From Nocardioides sp. (lineage in GTDB: Bacteria; Actinomycetota; Actinomycetes; Propionibacteriales; Nocardioidaceae), in NCBI GenBank assembly GCA_037045645.1, contig JBAOIH010000003.1, positions 186,001 through 250,000 on the forward strand: a DNA stretch of 64,000 nt. Reading direction: 5' to 3'. A program made the translations under genes and the position numbers. Shown here piece by piece: positions 1-8,626 of this stretch. The notes under the pieces are model-generated. The model saw only the letters and a program-made list of their open reading frames with translations. It had not been told where the DNA came from and made no database searches. Each line of letters starts with the position of its first letter. Position 1 is the stretch's first letter.

Positions 1-1
1 C

Positions 2-817
2 AATGGCGCCCTGCACGTCCCCGCCATCGACCCGGCTGCACTGGCCAAACCGAACGAGTCGGTCGTGAGCAACCGCACCGGCACCTGGGCACTGCCCGCG
101 CAGGGCGTGGCGGCAGCACACGTCTTCGACGTGGCGACTTCGAACGGCACCGACCTGCTCCTGTCCGGGGCTGCGGTCGCCCGCGACACCACCACGTGGT
201 CCGACGCCCGCGGCGTGGTGTGGCGCTCGACGGACGGCGGTGACACCTGGACCGAATCGTTGTCCCAGACAGACACCAACCCGGCCTACCGCGACGGCTA
301 CGAGCGCATCTACTGGATGGGGCAGATCGGCAACCACGTCTACACCCAGGCCAGTCAGGGCAACCGTGGCCCGGCCCTGCCGATGATGCGCTTCGACGGC
401 ACCTCGTGGTCGAAGGTGACCACGAGCGGCACGCCTCCGATCTACCGCGTCAACCGGGCCAGCAAGGTGCTCTCGGCCGGGAACAGGATCTTCACGCTCG
501 ACGAGTGGCGCCTGGTCGCGTTCGACGGCACTCGCTATGTCGACGTGCCGCTGCGCACGGCCTCCGAGGGCTTCCCCGCGAGCATCACCCTGGGCGACAA
601 CGGCATGCTCTATGTGTTCATGAACAACTCCACGCAGGCGATCGTGGAGGTCGACCCGGTCACCTTGGCCACGCGCCGGTCATGGACCAACACCACCCGC
701 GCCGTCTTCGACGTCACCAATCTCGCCGTCCTCGACGGCCAGGCGTACCTGACCCGCTGGACCATCTCGCGCAGCCAGCCGCCTCACGAGACGTTGTGGC
801 GGGTGGCCATCTCCTGA
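2..817 (+). CDS. BNR/sialidase-like beta-propeller protein, C-terminal part (5' end outside window)
   Basis: The frame is open from the first bases, so the true start lies upstream. A GTG at 65 is only an internal candidate. About 271 residues are visible. An Asp-box, STDGGDTW (S-x-D-x-G-x-T-W), lies at 227-250. This motif marks BNR/sialidase-type propeller blades, and the rest reads as further beta-rich blade sequence (FDGT, LGDNG). No membrane anchor or sorting signal is visible at the C-terminus. Most such actinobacterial proteins are exported, but the signal peptide would be upstream and cannot be checked. No sialidase catalytic residues can be assigned, so an enzymatic role is not claimed. 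Positions 818-962 hold nothing I recognise. Confidence 0.6.
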   Translation, partial: NGALHVPAIDPAALAKPNESVVSNRTGTWALPAQGVAAAHVFDVATSNGTDLLLSGAAVARDTTTWSDARGVVWRSTDGGDTWTESLSQTDTNPAYRDGYERIYWMGQIGNHVYTQASQGNRGPALPMMRFDGTSWSKVTTSGTPPIYRVNRASKVLSAGNRIFTLDEWRLVAFDGTRYVDVPLRTASEGFPASITLGDNGMLYVFMNNSTQAIVEVDPVTLATRRSWTNTTRAVFDVTNLAVLDGQAYLTRWTISRSQPPHETLWRVAIS

Positions 818-962
818 TCGGGTGTCGCAGGTCACGCGTACGTCGGCGTCATCGCCGAAATGCTCGCACGTTCCAGGCGAGGAGTCGCGGCCTCGTCCCC
901 CCGGAGGCCGACCCTGCTCGTGGGTTGGGCGAAGCGAATTCCCGATCAGCCCGCGACAAGGG

Positions 963-2228
963 TCAGGCAGCGATCCGGTCGGACTCGAGGCGACCTGCCG
1001 CACGATCCATCTCACGCAGCATCTTGCGACGGGTCCGGTAATCCGAGCGCGAGAGCTTCCACAACTTCTTGACCTGCGACACCACGTTGGTGCGGTTGGT
1101 CTGCTCAAGCCAGCCGTTGGGCAGCGAAAGCCGGAACACTCGGTGCCACGCCGAGGCGACCTGCGGCACCAGCGGACGCGAGCAGTAGGCCAGGTCGTAC
1201 TTGTCGAAAAGTGCCTGCACCTTCGGGGCGACTTCGGCATAACGGTTGGACGGCAGGTCGGGGAAGAGGTGATGCTCGATCTGGTGCGACAGGTTGCCTG
1301 TCATGGTGTGCATGAACTTCGAGCCGGAGATGTTGGCCGAGCCCAGCATCTGACGGACGTACCAGTCGCCCTTGGTCTCCCCCTCGATCGAAGCGCGCTC
1401 GAAAGTCTCGACGCCCTCGGGGAAGTGACCACACATGATCACCGAGTGGCTCCACACGTTGCGGGTCACGTTGGCGATCACGTTGGCGGCCAGCGTGGTC
1501 AGGAACGAGCCCGTCACCAGTGACAGCAGGGGATGTACGACATAGTCCTTGCCGGCCTGCTTCTTGATCTTGGCCAGCAGCAGGTCGACGTCCTCGCGGA
1601 ATTTCGGGTCGTCGGCGAGCGCCTGCTTGAGTCCGCGACCGCGGATCTTCTCGCCGATCTCGACGTCGTACATCGCAATGCCGTACTCGAAGATCAGCGC
1701 GTTGAGGAAGTTCCAGAACGGCTGCGCCAGATACCGCGGGTGCCAGGTCTGGTCCTCGTCCACGCGCATGATGCCGTAGCCGAGGTCGTTGTCCTTGCCG
1801 ATGACGTTGGTGTACGTGTGGTGCAGATCGTTGTGGGCGTGCTTCCACTGCACGGCGGGGCTCGCCATGTCCCACTCCCAGGTCGAGGAGTGGATCTTGG
1901 GGTCGCGCATCCAGTCCCACTGGCCGTGCAGGATGTTGTGGCCGATCTCCATGTTGTCGAGGATCTTGGCCAGCGACAGCCCCACCGTGCCCGCGATGAA
2001 GGCCGGCGGGAAGATGCTGCCGAGCAGGACGGCGCGGCTGCCGAGTTCGAGGTAGCGCTGCGTCTTGACCATCCGGCGGATGTACGCCGCGTCGGACGCG
2101 CCGCGGGAGTCGAGGACGTCTTGACGGATCGCGTCGAGTTCGATGCCGATCTGTTCGATGTCAGCTCGGGAGAGGTGCGCGATGGGGTCGGTCTGACCGA
2201 GGCGGTGCTTCTTCTGGATCGTGGTCAT
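963..2228 (-). CDS. Membrane fatty-acid desaturase (DesA3-like acyl-CoA desaturase)
   Basis: A 421-residue membrane desaturase that introduces a double bond into a fatty acyl chain through a non-haem di-iron centre. The three histidine boxes are complete: HNILH at residues 97-101, HNDLHH at 132-137 and HQIEHH at 315-320. Hydrophobic segments around 68-90 and 235-255 fit the family topology. I chose the ATG at 2228 because GAAGGAG sits just upstream at the correct distance. The next gene upstream on the same strand is a ferredoxin-type reductase ending 10 bp away. This matches the mycobacterial Rv3229c (desA3)/Rv3230c pair, in which the reductase feeds electrons to the desaturase. Stearoyl-CoA delta-9 activity is inferred from that pairing; regiospecificity cannot be read here. 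Confidence 0.88.
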   Translation of the reverse strand: MTTIQKKHRLGQTDPIAHLSRADIEQIGIELDAIRQDVLDSRGASDAAYIRRMVKTQRYLELGSRAVLLGSIFPPAFIAGTVGLSLAKILDNMEIGHNILHGQWDWMRDPKIHSSTWEWDMASPAVQWKHAHNDLHHTYTNVIGKDNDLGYGIMRVDEDQTWHPRYLAQPFWNFLNALIFEYGIAMYDVEIGEKIRGRGLKQALADDPKFREDVDLLLAKIKKQAGKDYVVHPLLSLVTGSFLTTLAANVIANVTRNVWSHSVIMCGHFPEGVETFERASIEGETKGDWYVRQMLGSANISGSKFMHTMTGNLSHQIEHHLFPDLPSNRYAEVAPKVQALFDKYDLAYCSRPLVPQVASAWHRVFRLSLPNGWLEQTNRTNVVSQVKKLWKLSRSDYRTRRKMLREMDRAAGRLESDRIAA

Positions 2229-2238
2229 CTGATCTCCT

Positions 2239-3372
2239 TCAGTGATCGAGGTGGCACTCGCCCGCGGCGGCGTTGATGCAGGTCTGCACCTTCGTCCACT
2301 CATGCGGGGCGGCACCCGGGTCGACGGTGGTCACGGAGCCGTTGCGCAGATCGCGTACGGCGCCTTGCTTCATGGGCAGCACGCAGGCCATGCAGATGCC
2401 CATCCGGCATCCGCTCGGCATCAGCACGCCCGCTTCCTCTGCGGCTTGCAGGATCGGGGTCGCGCCATCGAGGTCGAGGTGCTTGTCCTGCTTGGCGAAG
2501 GTGACGCTGCCGCCTTCGCCGGGCTCGATGCGCGTCAGCCGGAACTGCTCGGTCTGCAACTTCAGGCCCCGTCCCGCCAAGAACTCTGCGAGCGCGTCCA
2601 GCAACGGGGCCGGGCCGCACGCGAGGGTCTCGCGTTCGTCGAGGTCGCGTACGAGGGTGGGCAGATCGGTGACGTCGAAGAGGCCGTCACGCTCGTCGAA
2701 GTGTTCGTGCAATGCGATCGACTCGCGCTGATGCGCGTCGAGCAACTCGGACCGGAAGATCGACGTCGTCTCCGCCACGTTGAGGTGGACCACGACGATG
2801 TCGTAGCGCCGATCCGCCCCGTCCAACGCACCCGAGGCGCTCAGGTTGCGCAGCATCCCCATCACGGGCGTGATGCCCGATCCGGCGGTGACGAACAGGA
2901 GCTTGCGCGGCGCGTGGTCTCGATCCCGCTCGACCGGCAGCACGAACTCGCCGGCCGCCTGCTCGAGGTGCACCAGCGTGCCCGGCTTTAGCTCGCGCAC
3001 CAGATGGTTGCTGACCAGCCCGTCGGCCAACGCCTTGGCGGTAATCGAGATCAGGCCGTCGCTGCGCGGTCCGTGCGTCAGGGAGTACGCCCGCCAGTGC
3101 CGTACGCCGTCGATGTCGACGCCGAGTCGCAGGTATTGCCCTGGCACGTGCCCGGCCCAATCGCGCCCGGGCTTGATCACGATGGTGGCCGCGTCCGCCG
3201 TCTCGGATTCGACCGCCACGACGCGTCCGCGCAGGTCGGCGCCCGAGCGCAGCGGTGCGAAAAGGTCGAGGTAGTCGGCCGGCAGCGCCGGAGTGGTGAG
3301 CGACTCGACCAGGCGTACGGCGCGGTCACGCCAAGGGCGCGCTCCGGCGTCGCCACCCATCAATGCCGTCAT
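2239..3372 (-). CDS. Ferredoxin reductase with C-terminal 2Fe-2S domain, electron donor to the desaturase
   Basis: A 377-residue NAD(P)H:acceptor oxidoreductase of the ferredoxin-reductase family. The FAD-binding motif RAYSLT is at residues 94-99, the nucleotide-binding GSGITP at 164-169 and CGP at 252-254. A plant-type 2Fe-2S domain at the C-terminus has ligands Cys322, Cys327, Cys330 and Cys365. I took the ATG at 3372 (MTALMGG) as start; an ATG at 3360 is also possible. The frame is open further upstream but that part overlaps the divergent regulator and looks non-coding. The gene is co-directional with the desaturase (10-bp gap), so the two probably form one transcript and one electron-transfer pair, as in Rv3230c/DesA3. 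Confidence 0.85.
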   Translation of the reverse strand: MTALMGGDAGARPWRDRAVRLVESLTTPALPADYLDLFAPLRSGADLRGRVVAVESETADAATIVIKPGRDWAGHVPGQYLRLGVDIDGVRHWRAYSLTHGPRSDGLISITAKALADGLVSNHLVRELKPGTLVHLEQAAGEFVLPVERDRDHAPRKLLFVTAGSGITPVMGMLRNLSASGALDGADRRYDIVVVHLNVAETTSIFRSELLDAHQRESIALHEHFDERDGLFDVTDLPTLVRDLDERETLACGPAPLLDALAEFLAGRGLKLQTEQFRLTRIEPGEGGSVTFAKQDKHLDLDGATPILQAAEEAGVLMPSGCRMGICMACVLPMKQGAVRDLRNGSVTTVDPGAAPHEWTKVQTCINAAAGECHLDH

Positions 3373-3464
3373 GACACAACTGTGGCTTACAACCGGCCGC
3401 GGATTCCTGGCATCTGCATGTGAATCTTCGGGCACTTTTTGTTCACTACGAATAAAGTTGGGCC
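3373..3464. promoter_or_regulatory. Divergent promoter region between reductase/desaturase and PucR-type regulator
   Basis: A 92-bp intergenic region separates the two divergent units and is more AT-rich than its surroundings, notably TTTTTGTTCACTACGAATAAAG near 3436-3457 in pieces. It must contain promoters for both sides and is the natural place for the regulator to bind. No exact operator can be assigned by eye. Confidence 0.45.
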
Positions 3465-4614
3465 ATGACCGTGACCCAGATGACACCCGGACTGCTCCAT
3501 GCGCTGCAAGAACCCCTTGCAGAGGTCGCCACCCACACGATCCACGCGGTGATGACCCAGGTGCCTGCCTACAAGGAGGAGTTCGACGGTCCCCTGGGCG
3601 TCACCATCGCCCAGGCCGTGCAGATGGCGCTGAGTGGATTCCTGCGGCTGGCCGCCGCCGGAAGAGTCGGGGAGGCAGGCCCGCAGAGCCCCACGCTCGA
3701 AGGGGCGTACGCCCTGGGCCGCGGCGAGGCGCGCTCAGGTCGCAGCGCCGACGCGTTGTTGTCGGCCTATCGGGTGGGGGCTCGGGTCGCGTGGCACGAG
3801 CTGTCCCAGATCGCGGTGGAGCGGGGTGCGGGCGCAGGACAACTGGCCACCTTCGCCGAACTGGTCTTCGCCTACATCGACGAGTTGTCGGCCGCCAGTG
3901 TCGCAGGGCACGCCGATGAGATGGAGAGCAGCGGGCGGGTACGACAGGCACAACTCGACCAGTTGGCCGTAGCCCTGTTGCGCGGTGACTCCGCGGACGC
4001 CCTTACGCAGGCTGCCGCGGTCGCCGAGTGGATGCCACCGCCGAACCTCACTGCGGTCCTGCTCCCCGAGGCACAGGTCCGACCGGTGATCGGTCTGCTC
4101 GACTCCCCCGCCCTGCGAGCGCCGGCCGGTGTCTCGGGGCTGCCTGAGGGGACGGCGGTGCTGATGGTCGGCGGCTTCACCGGCGCCACCCGAGCGCGCC
4201 TGCTCAAGCTGCTCACGGGCCGATCCGCGGTGGCGGGGCCGACCCGCCCCTGGCTGGAGGTACGCGGCTCGTACGTCCGCGCGCTGCGCGCGCTGCCGAT
4301 GCTTGTCGAGGAGTCGATCGACACCGAGGCCAGGCTGGCAGAGCTGATCTTGTCCGCCGACCCAGAGGCACTGCGCGACCTGCGTGAGCGGGTGCTCGCT
4401 CCGCTGGCGCGATTGCGTCCTGCCACCCGCGACAAACTCACCGAGACACTGCGCTCCTGGCTGCTGCACCAGGGCCGCCGCGACGACATCGCCGCCGCCC
4501 TCTTCGTCCACCCGCAGACCGTGCGCTATCGGATGAGTCAGGTGCGCGAGGCGTACGGCGATCGCCTGGAGGACCCCGAGATGATCAGGGGAGCTCACGC
4601 TGGCGCTGGCGTGA
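3465..4614 (+). CDS. PucR-family transcriptional regulator (single +1 frameshift near the 3' end)
   Basis: The N-terminal ~200 residues are a helical sensor-like region. The C-terminal ~50 residues (from about residue 330) are the PucR-type helix-turn-helix, with the family signature DDIAAALFVHPQTVRYRM followed by GDRLEDPE. In this family the protein normally ends a few residues later with an ELTLALA-like tail. That tail is present here (GELTLALA then TGA at 4612-4614) but one frame away. The run AGGGG at 4587-4590 carries one G too many. Without correction the frame would run 300 bp into the next gene, which starts at 4639 in another frame. Divergent from the desaturase pair, which it probably regulates. 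Length 1150 bp = 3n+1, as expected for one inserted base. Confidence 0.75.
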
Positions 4615-4638
4615 GTCGAGCCGACTTATCCTCTGCGT

Positions 4639-5901
4639 ATGTTCGCTCGGGCCTTCGTCGCGCTCTTCAGCCTCCTCGCCGCATTGCTGATCCCGGCGCC
4701 GGCTCAGGCCGCCGACCGGATGATCTTCGCGCTCGACATCGCGAACTCCCCCCAACCTGGCCAGGTGCGAGTGCGCGGCTGGGTCTTCGACGACGACGCT
4801 CCTCAAGCCACCCTCACCGTGCATGTCTACGTCGGCGCCCAGGGCTTCGATCTGGGGATGACCATGGTGCCGCGCCCAGACGTCAACGCGACGTACGGTG
4901 GCGGCATCGGTGACTACCACGGCTTCGACAGCACCATGACGGTCGCCGGCACCGGCGCACAGAACCTGGCCGTCTATACCTTCGACGCGGTCACCGGGTC
5001 ACCGGTGTTGCTGCACCAGGGCACGGTCACGGTCGCCAGTCCCGACCCGTTCGGTGACATGAACACCTTGACCTCCTCCGCGCCGTTGAAAGTGCACCTC
5101 ACCGGCTGGGCCGCAGACCCCAGCGCCCCGACCCAGAGCCTGAAGGTGCGGATCTTCCGCGGCCCCGTCGGCACCACACTCCTCGGCGAACACACCGCGA
5201 ACGTGCGACGCACGGACGTAGGGAGGGCGTACCCGGGTTACGGCGAACTGCATGGCTGGGACGTGACTCTCGACGTGCCGTCAGGCCAGCAGCAGATCTG
5301 TGTCCAGGCACTCAATGTGGGCGTCGGCACCAACGTCGCCCTGGAGTGCGGAATGGTCACCGTCGCACCCGACACCACCCCACCGATCACGTCCATCACG
5401 TCCGCGTCACCGGGCACGGTGCCGCTCGGCACCGTGGTGGCGTACGGCTTCTCGGCCAACGAGCCGGCGACCTTCGAGTGCAGTTGGGACGGGGCGCCGA
5501 TGAGTCCGTGCGCCAGTCCTTCGACGGCCGACCTGCCGGTTGGCGCGCACGACTTCCACGTCCGCGCCACCGACGCCAGCGGCAACGTCGAGACCACGCC
5601 CGTCGGACGCGGCTTCGAGATCCTGCCCCCGGGCGTCGTCAAGATCAGCGCCGCACTCAAGGCCGTCAAGAAACGCTCACGCCTGCGCGTGGACCTCGGC
5701 CCGGACTCCTCTGCCCTCAACTACCGCTTCGTGGTGCAGCGCAAGGTCAACGGGAAGTGGCGCAAGGTGAAGAAGGCGCGTACGAAGGGCCCGCGCGACC
5801 GGCGCGTGCTCGACCTCAAACGCGGCGTCTACCGGGTCAAGGTCCCCAGCCAGTTCGGGCTCGGTGGCACTCGCACGAGGAGGGTCCGCCTTGCACGCTG
5901 A
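4639..5901 (+). CDS. Modular secreted protein P1: two GW modules, Ig-like module, basic C-terminal module
   Basis: A 420-residue exported protein, first of five tandem paralogues. Signal peptide at residues 1-24 (ends APAQA). Two GW-type modules follow. Each has an R-V-x-G-W or L-T-G-W-A start, a D-D/P-x-A-P turn, and a late RxDVxxxY...HGF/HGW motif (residues ~30-115 and ~150-235). Next comes an Ig-like module opening with TTPP and carrying paired cysteines in FECSWD...C-ASP (residues ~250-330). The last ~85 residues form a strongly basic module: SRLRVDLGPDS, NYRFVVQRKVNGKW, RGVYRVKVP. The five proteins share this C-terminal module closely. I recall similar basic modules in secreted Nocardioides proteins but no assigned function. 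Cell-surface binding is a guess from the charge. Confidence 0.8.
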   Translation: MFARAFVALFSLLAALLIPAPAQAADRMIFALDIANSPQPGQVRVRGWVFDDDAPQATLTVHVYVGAQGFDLGMTMVPRPDVNATYGGGIGDYHGFDSTMTVAGTGAQNLAVYTFDAVTGSPVLLHQGTVTVASPDPFGDMNTLTSSAPLKVHLTGWAADPSAPTQSLKVRIFRGPVGTTLLGEHTANVRRTDVGRAYPGYGELHGWDVTLDVPSGQQQICVQALNVGVGTNVALECGMVTVAPDTTPPITSITSASPGTVPLGTVVAYGFSANEPATFECSWDGAPMSPCASPSTADLPVGAHDFHVRATDASGNVETTPVGRGFEILPPGVVKISAALKAVKKRSRLRVDLGPDSSALNYRFVVQRKVNGKWRKVKKARTKGPRDRRVLDLKRGVYRVKVPSQFGLGGTRTRRVRLAR

Positions 5902-7243
5902 TCGCGCCCGACGGCTCGCAGTCGCGATCTTGCTCGCGTTGAGCCTGGGCTTCCTCTCCGTGCCGTCGAGCCAGGCGGCTGCGCCCGCCGAGGGCGCGTA
6001 CGTGTCCTATGGCGGTCACATCTACCGCATCGCAGGCGGTGCACCGCTCTACATCACCGCCGCCTATTGGGCCACGTTCGCCACCAAGCCGACCGTGACT
6101 GCGCTGACTGCTGCGGACTGGGGTGCGCTGGCCGCCTACCCGCGCGACAACACCTATATCCGGGCAGCCTCACCCACCGGAGGCAACCCGGTCTATGTGA
6201 TCGCCGGTGGTGCGCCCGTGTACGTGTCGTGGACCTACTGGTCGTCGCTGGCCACCAAGCCCACGCTGATCGACGTCGACGAGACGACGGTCAACAGCGC
6301 GGGTTCGGCTGCACCCAATGACCGCCTGCGGGCGTTCCCGGCGACCGGGACGTTCCTCCAGGGCGTACAGGCCGGGAGCCCCGACGACGGGACCGTCTAT
6401 CGCGTCGCCGGTGGCGCGCCTGTCCACGTGAGCGACTGGGCCGTCTTCGGCGGCGTTCACTCGTCTGTACGCGTGGGGCTGGATGCCATCGAGCAGGCGG
6501 GTTCGGGCGGCTACTACAACCGACTGCGTTATCGCCCGGCCGAGGGCACCATCCTCCGGGTGCCCGACGGGACCAAGTATCGCGTCGAATCGGGTGCGCC
6601 GATCCCGTTCAGCACGACCGGCGCCGGCGCGCTCACCGACCCGGCCGCCATCGCAAACGCCGGCAAACCGGGGAGGTGGTCTCACCTGGCCGCACCGCCC
6701 CCGCCGCCCACCGTGCCCGACACCACGCCGCCCGATACCTGGATCATCGCCGGCCCGACGGGCAGCGTCGCAACACCGACTGTGTCGTACGCGTTCCAGG
6801 CAGACGAACCCAGCACCTTCGAGTGCAGTTGGGACGACGCCGCCTGGCAGTCGTGCACCAGTCCCGCGGCGCGCGACCTGTCCCGTGGCGCGCACGTGTT
6901 CTCGGTGCGTGCCACCGACAACGCGGGCAACGTCGACCCGACCCCGGCAAGCCGCGGCGTCATCGTCGACGCCACCACCACGCGGATCGTCGCCCGCGTC
7001 AAGGCGGTCCGGAAGTCCTCGCGGCTGCGCGTGGACCTGGATCCGGACTCTGCCTCGCGCCACTACCGCTTCGTCGTGCAGCGCAAAACGAACGGGAAGT
7101 GGAAGCGCGTGCGCCGCACGCGCACGAAGGGTCCCAAGGAGCGGCGAACTTTGGACCTCCCCAAGGGCGTCTATCGAGTGAAGGTGCCCCAGCAACTCGG
7201 CCTGCGCGGCACTCGTACGAAGAAGGTGCGTCTTGTCCGTTAA
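5891..7243 (+). CDS. Modular secreted protein P2: GGAP repeats, Ig-like module, basic C-terminal module
   Basis: 450 residues from a TTG start at 5891. This start is chosen because GAGGAGGG lies 6 nt upstream, inside P1, and because it removes a non-signal-like extension. It overlaps the P1 stop by 11 bp, so translation is probably coupled. Signal peptide residues 1-29 (ends SSQA). The N-terminal 250 residues carry four copies of a ~55-residue unit built round YRIAGGAP/YVIAGGAPVYVS, each followed by an aromatic strand and a 'VDETTV' or 'RVGLDAI' segment. Then an Ig-like module (TTPPDT, FECSWDD) and the same basic C-terminal module as P1. The GGAP unit replaces the GW modules of P1. I do not recognise a function. 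Confidence 0.78.
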   Translation: MHADRARRLAVAILLALSLGFLSVPSSQAAAPAEGAYVSYGGHIYRIAGGAPLYITAAYWATFATKPTVTALTAADWGALAAYPRDNTYIRAASPTGGNPVYVIAGGAPVYVSWTYWSSLATKPTLIDVDETTVNSAGSAAPNDRLRAFPATGTFLQGVQAGSPDDGTVYRVAGGAPVHVSDWAVFGGVHSSVRVGLDAIEQAGSGGYYNRLRYRPAEGTILRVPDGTKYRVESGAPIPFSTTGAGALTDPAAIANAGKPGRWSHLAAPPPPPTVPDTTPPDTWIIAGPTGSVATPTVSYAFQADEPSTFECSWDDAAWQSCTSPAARDLSRGAHVFSVRATDNAGNVDPTPASRGVIVDATTTRIVARVKAVRKSSRLRVDLDPDSASRHYRFVVQRKTNGKWKRVRRTRTKGPKERRTLDLPKGVYRVKVPQQLGLRGTRTKKVRLVR

Positions 7244-8559
7244 TCGAATCCGACACCTCGTCATCGCGGTTCTACTCACGCTCGGCGTGGGCCTGCTGAC
7301 GGCTCCGCCGACGCAGGCCGCGGCGCCGGCCGAGGGGTCGTACGTCTCCTACGGCGGGCGCGTCTACCGCATCGCCGGTGGCGCCCCCATCTACGCCAGC
7401 GCCACCTATCTGGCCACGCTGTCGACAGCGCCACCGATCAACGCCCTCACTGCCGCGGAGTGGAGCGCGCTGCCCACCTATCCGCGCAACAACACCTACA
7501 TCCGCACCATGCCCAGCAAGCATGTCTACGTGATGGCGGGCGGCGCACCGCTCTATGTGTCCTCGACCTTCTGGGCATCCATCGCGACCAAGCCGACGGT
7601 CATCAATGTGGATGAGACGACCGTGGCGAAGGCGAGCTCGACAGCGCCTTACAACCGCATCCGCAAGCTTCCCCTGTCCGGCCCCTTCCTGCACGCGATC
7701 CAAGAGGGACACCCCGATCACTGGAAGGTGTTTCGCGTCATCGGCGGCGCCCCCGTCTTCGTCAGCACCTGGAGCGTCTACGGCGGCACGCAGCCGTTGA
7801 TCAAGGTGGGGATGGATGTCATCGAGAAGGCCGGCTCCGGCGGCCTCTACAACCACCTGCTCTACCGACCGTACGAAGGCACGATCCTGCGCGTGCCCGA
7901 CGGCAAGAAGTATCGAATCGTCGACGGCGCACCGATCCCCCACACCACGACGAACGCGGGGATCCTGACTGATCCCGATGCGATCGCGAACGCGGGCAAG
8001 CCGGGCCGCTACTCCCACCTGGCCGCCCCCGACACCACTCCACCGGAGACCTCGATCACCGCCGGCCCGACCGGCACGGTGTCGAATCCGACGGTGTCGT
8101 ACGCGTTCAGTTCAAGTGAGGCGAACAGCAGCTTCCAGTGCAGTTGGGACGACGCCGGCTGGGAGGCCTGCACCAGCCCGGCCAGCCGTACGCTCTCCTC
8201 TGGCCCGCACGTCTTCGCCGTCCGCGCGATCGACAAGGTCGGCAACATCGATCCCGACGCCACAGCAGCGCGGCGTCATCATCACCACCACTCGCTCTCG
8301 CGTCAGTGTCGCGGTCAAGGCGATCAAGAAGCGCTCGCGACTTCGAGTGAATGTCGGACCGGATTCGGCCACGCACAACTACCGCTTCGTCGTGCAGCGC
8401 AAGGTCAACGGCAAGTGGAAGCGAGTCAAGAAGTCGCGCACCAAGGGGTCACGAGACCGCAAGGTGTTGAACCTCAGGCGAGGTGTCTACCGCGTGAAGG
8501 TGCCCGCGCAACACGGCCTGAAGGGCAAGCGGAGCAAGCGGGTGAAGCTGCGTCGCTGA
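7233..8559 (+). CDS. Modular secreted protein P3, paralogue of P2 (one +1 frameshift)
   Basis: Closest relative of P2. TTG start at 7233 with AAGAAGG upstream, overlapping the P2 stop (7241-7243) by 11 bp in the same geometry. Signal peptide to about residue 29 (PPTQA), four GGAP units (YRIAGGAPIY, YVMAGGAPLY and so on), an Ig-like module (FQCSWDD) and the basic C-terminal module. The frame breaks inside the Ig/C-terminal junction. GATCCCGACG at 8250-8259 has one C more than the equivalent GATCCGACG, and downstream the family sequence (GVIITTTRSRV, SRLRVNVGPDS) continues in the next frame to a TGA at 8559. Uncorrected, the frame runs to 9296 through P4 and contains a spurious His run. 1327 bp = 3n+1. 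Confidence 0.75.
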
Positions 8560-8626
8560 GCGGCAGTTTGCGCGCGGGATCGACCGGGCATCGTCGCAGT
8601 CATAATCCCGCGAAAGGTCTCGGTCG

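Noticed and set aside
1533..2276. Long plus-strand open frames opposite the desaturase and many similar antisense frames elsewhere
   Set aside because: They are high-GC third-position shadows, rich in Arg, Ala and Gly, with no family motifs and no ribosome-binding sites.
3465..4913. PucR regulator of 482 residues overlapping P1
   Set aside because: The family-typical end lies at 4614 in the next frame. The extra 100 residues are antisense-like, Arg-rich sequence over the P1 signal peptide and first module.
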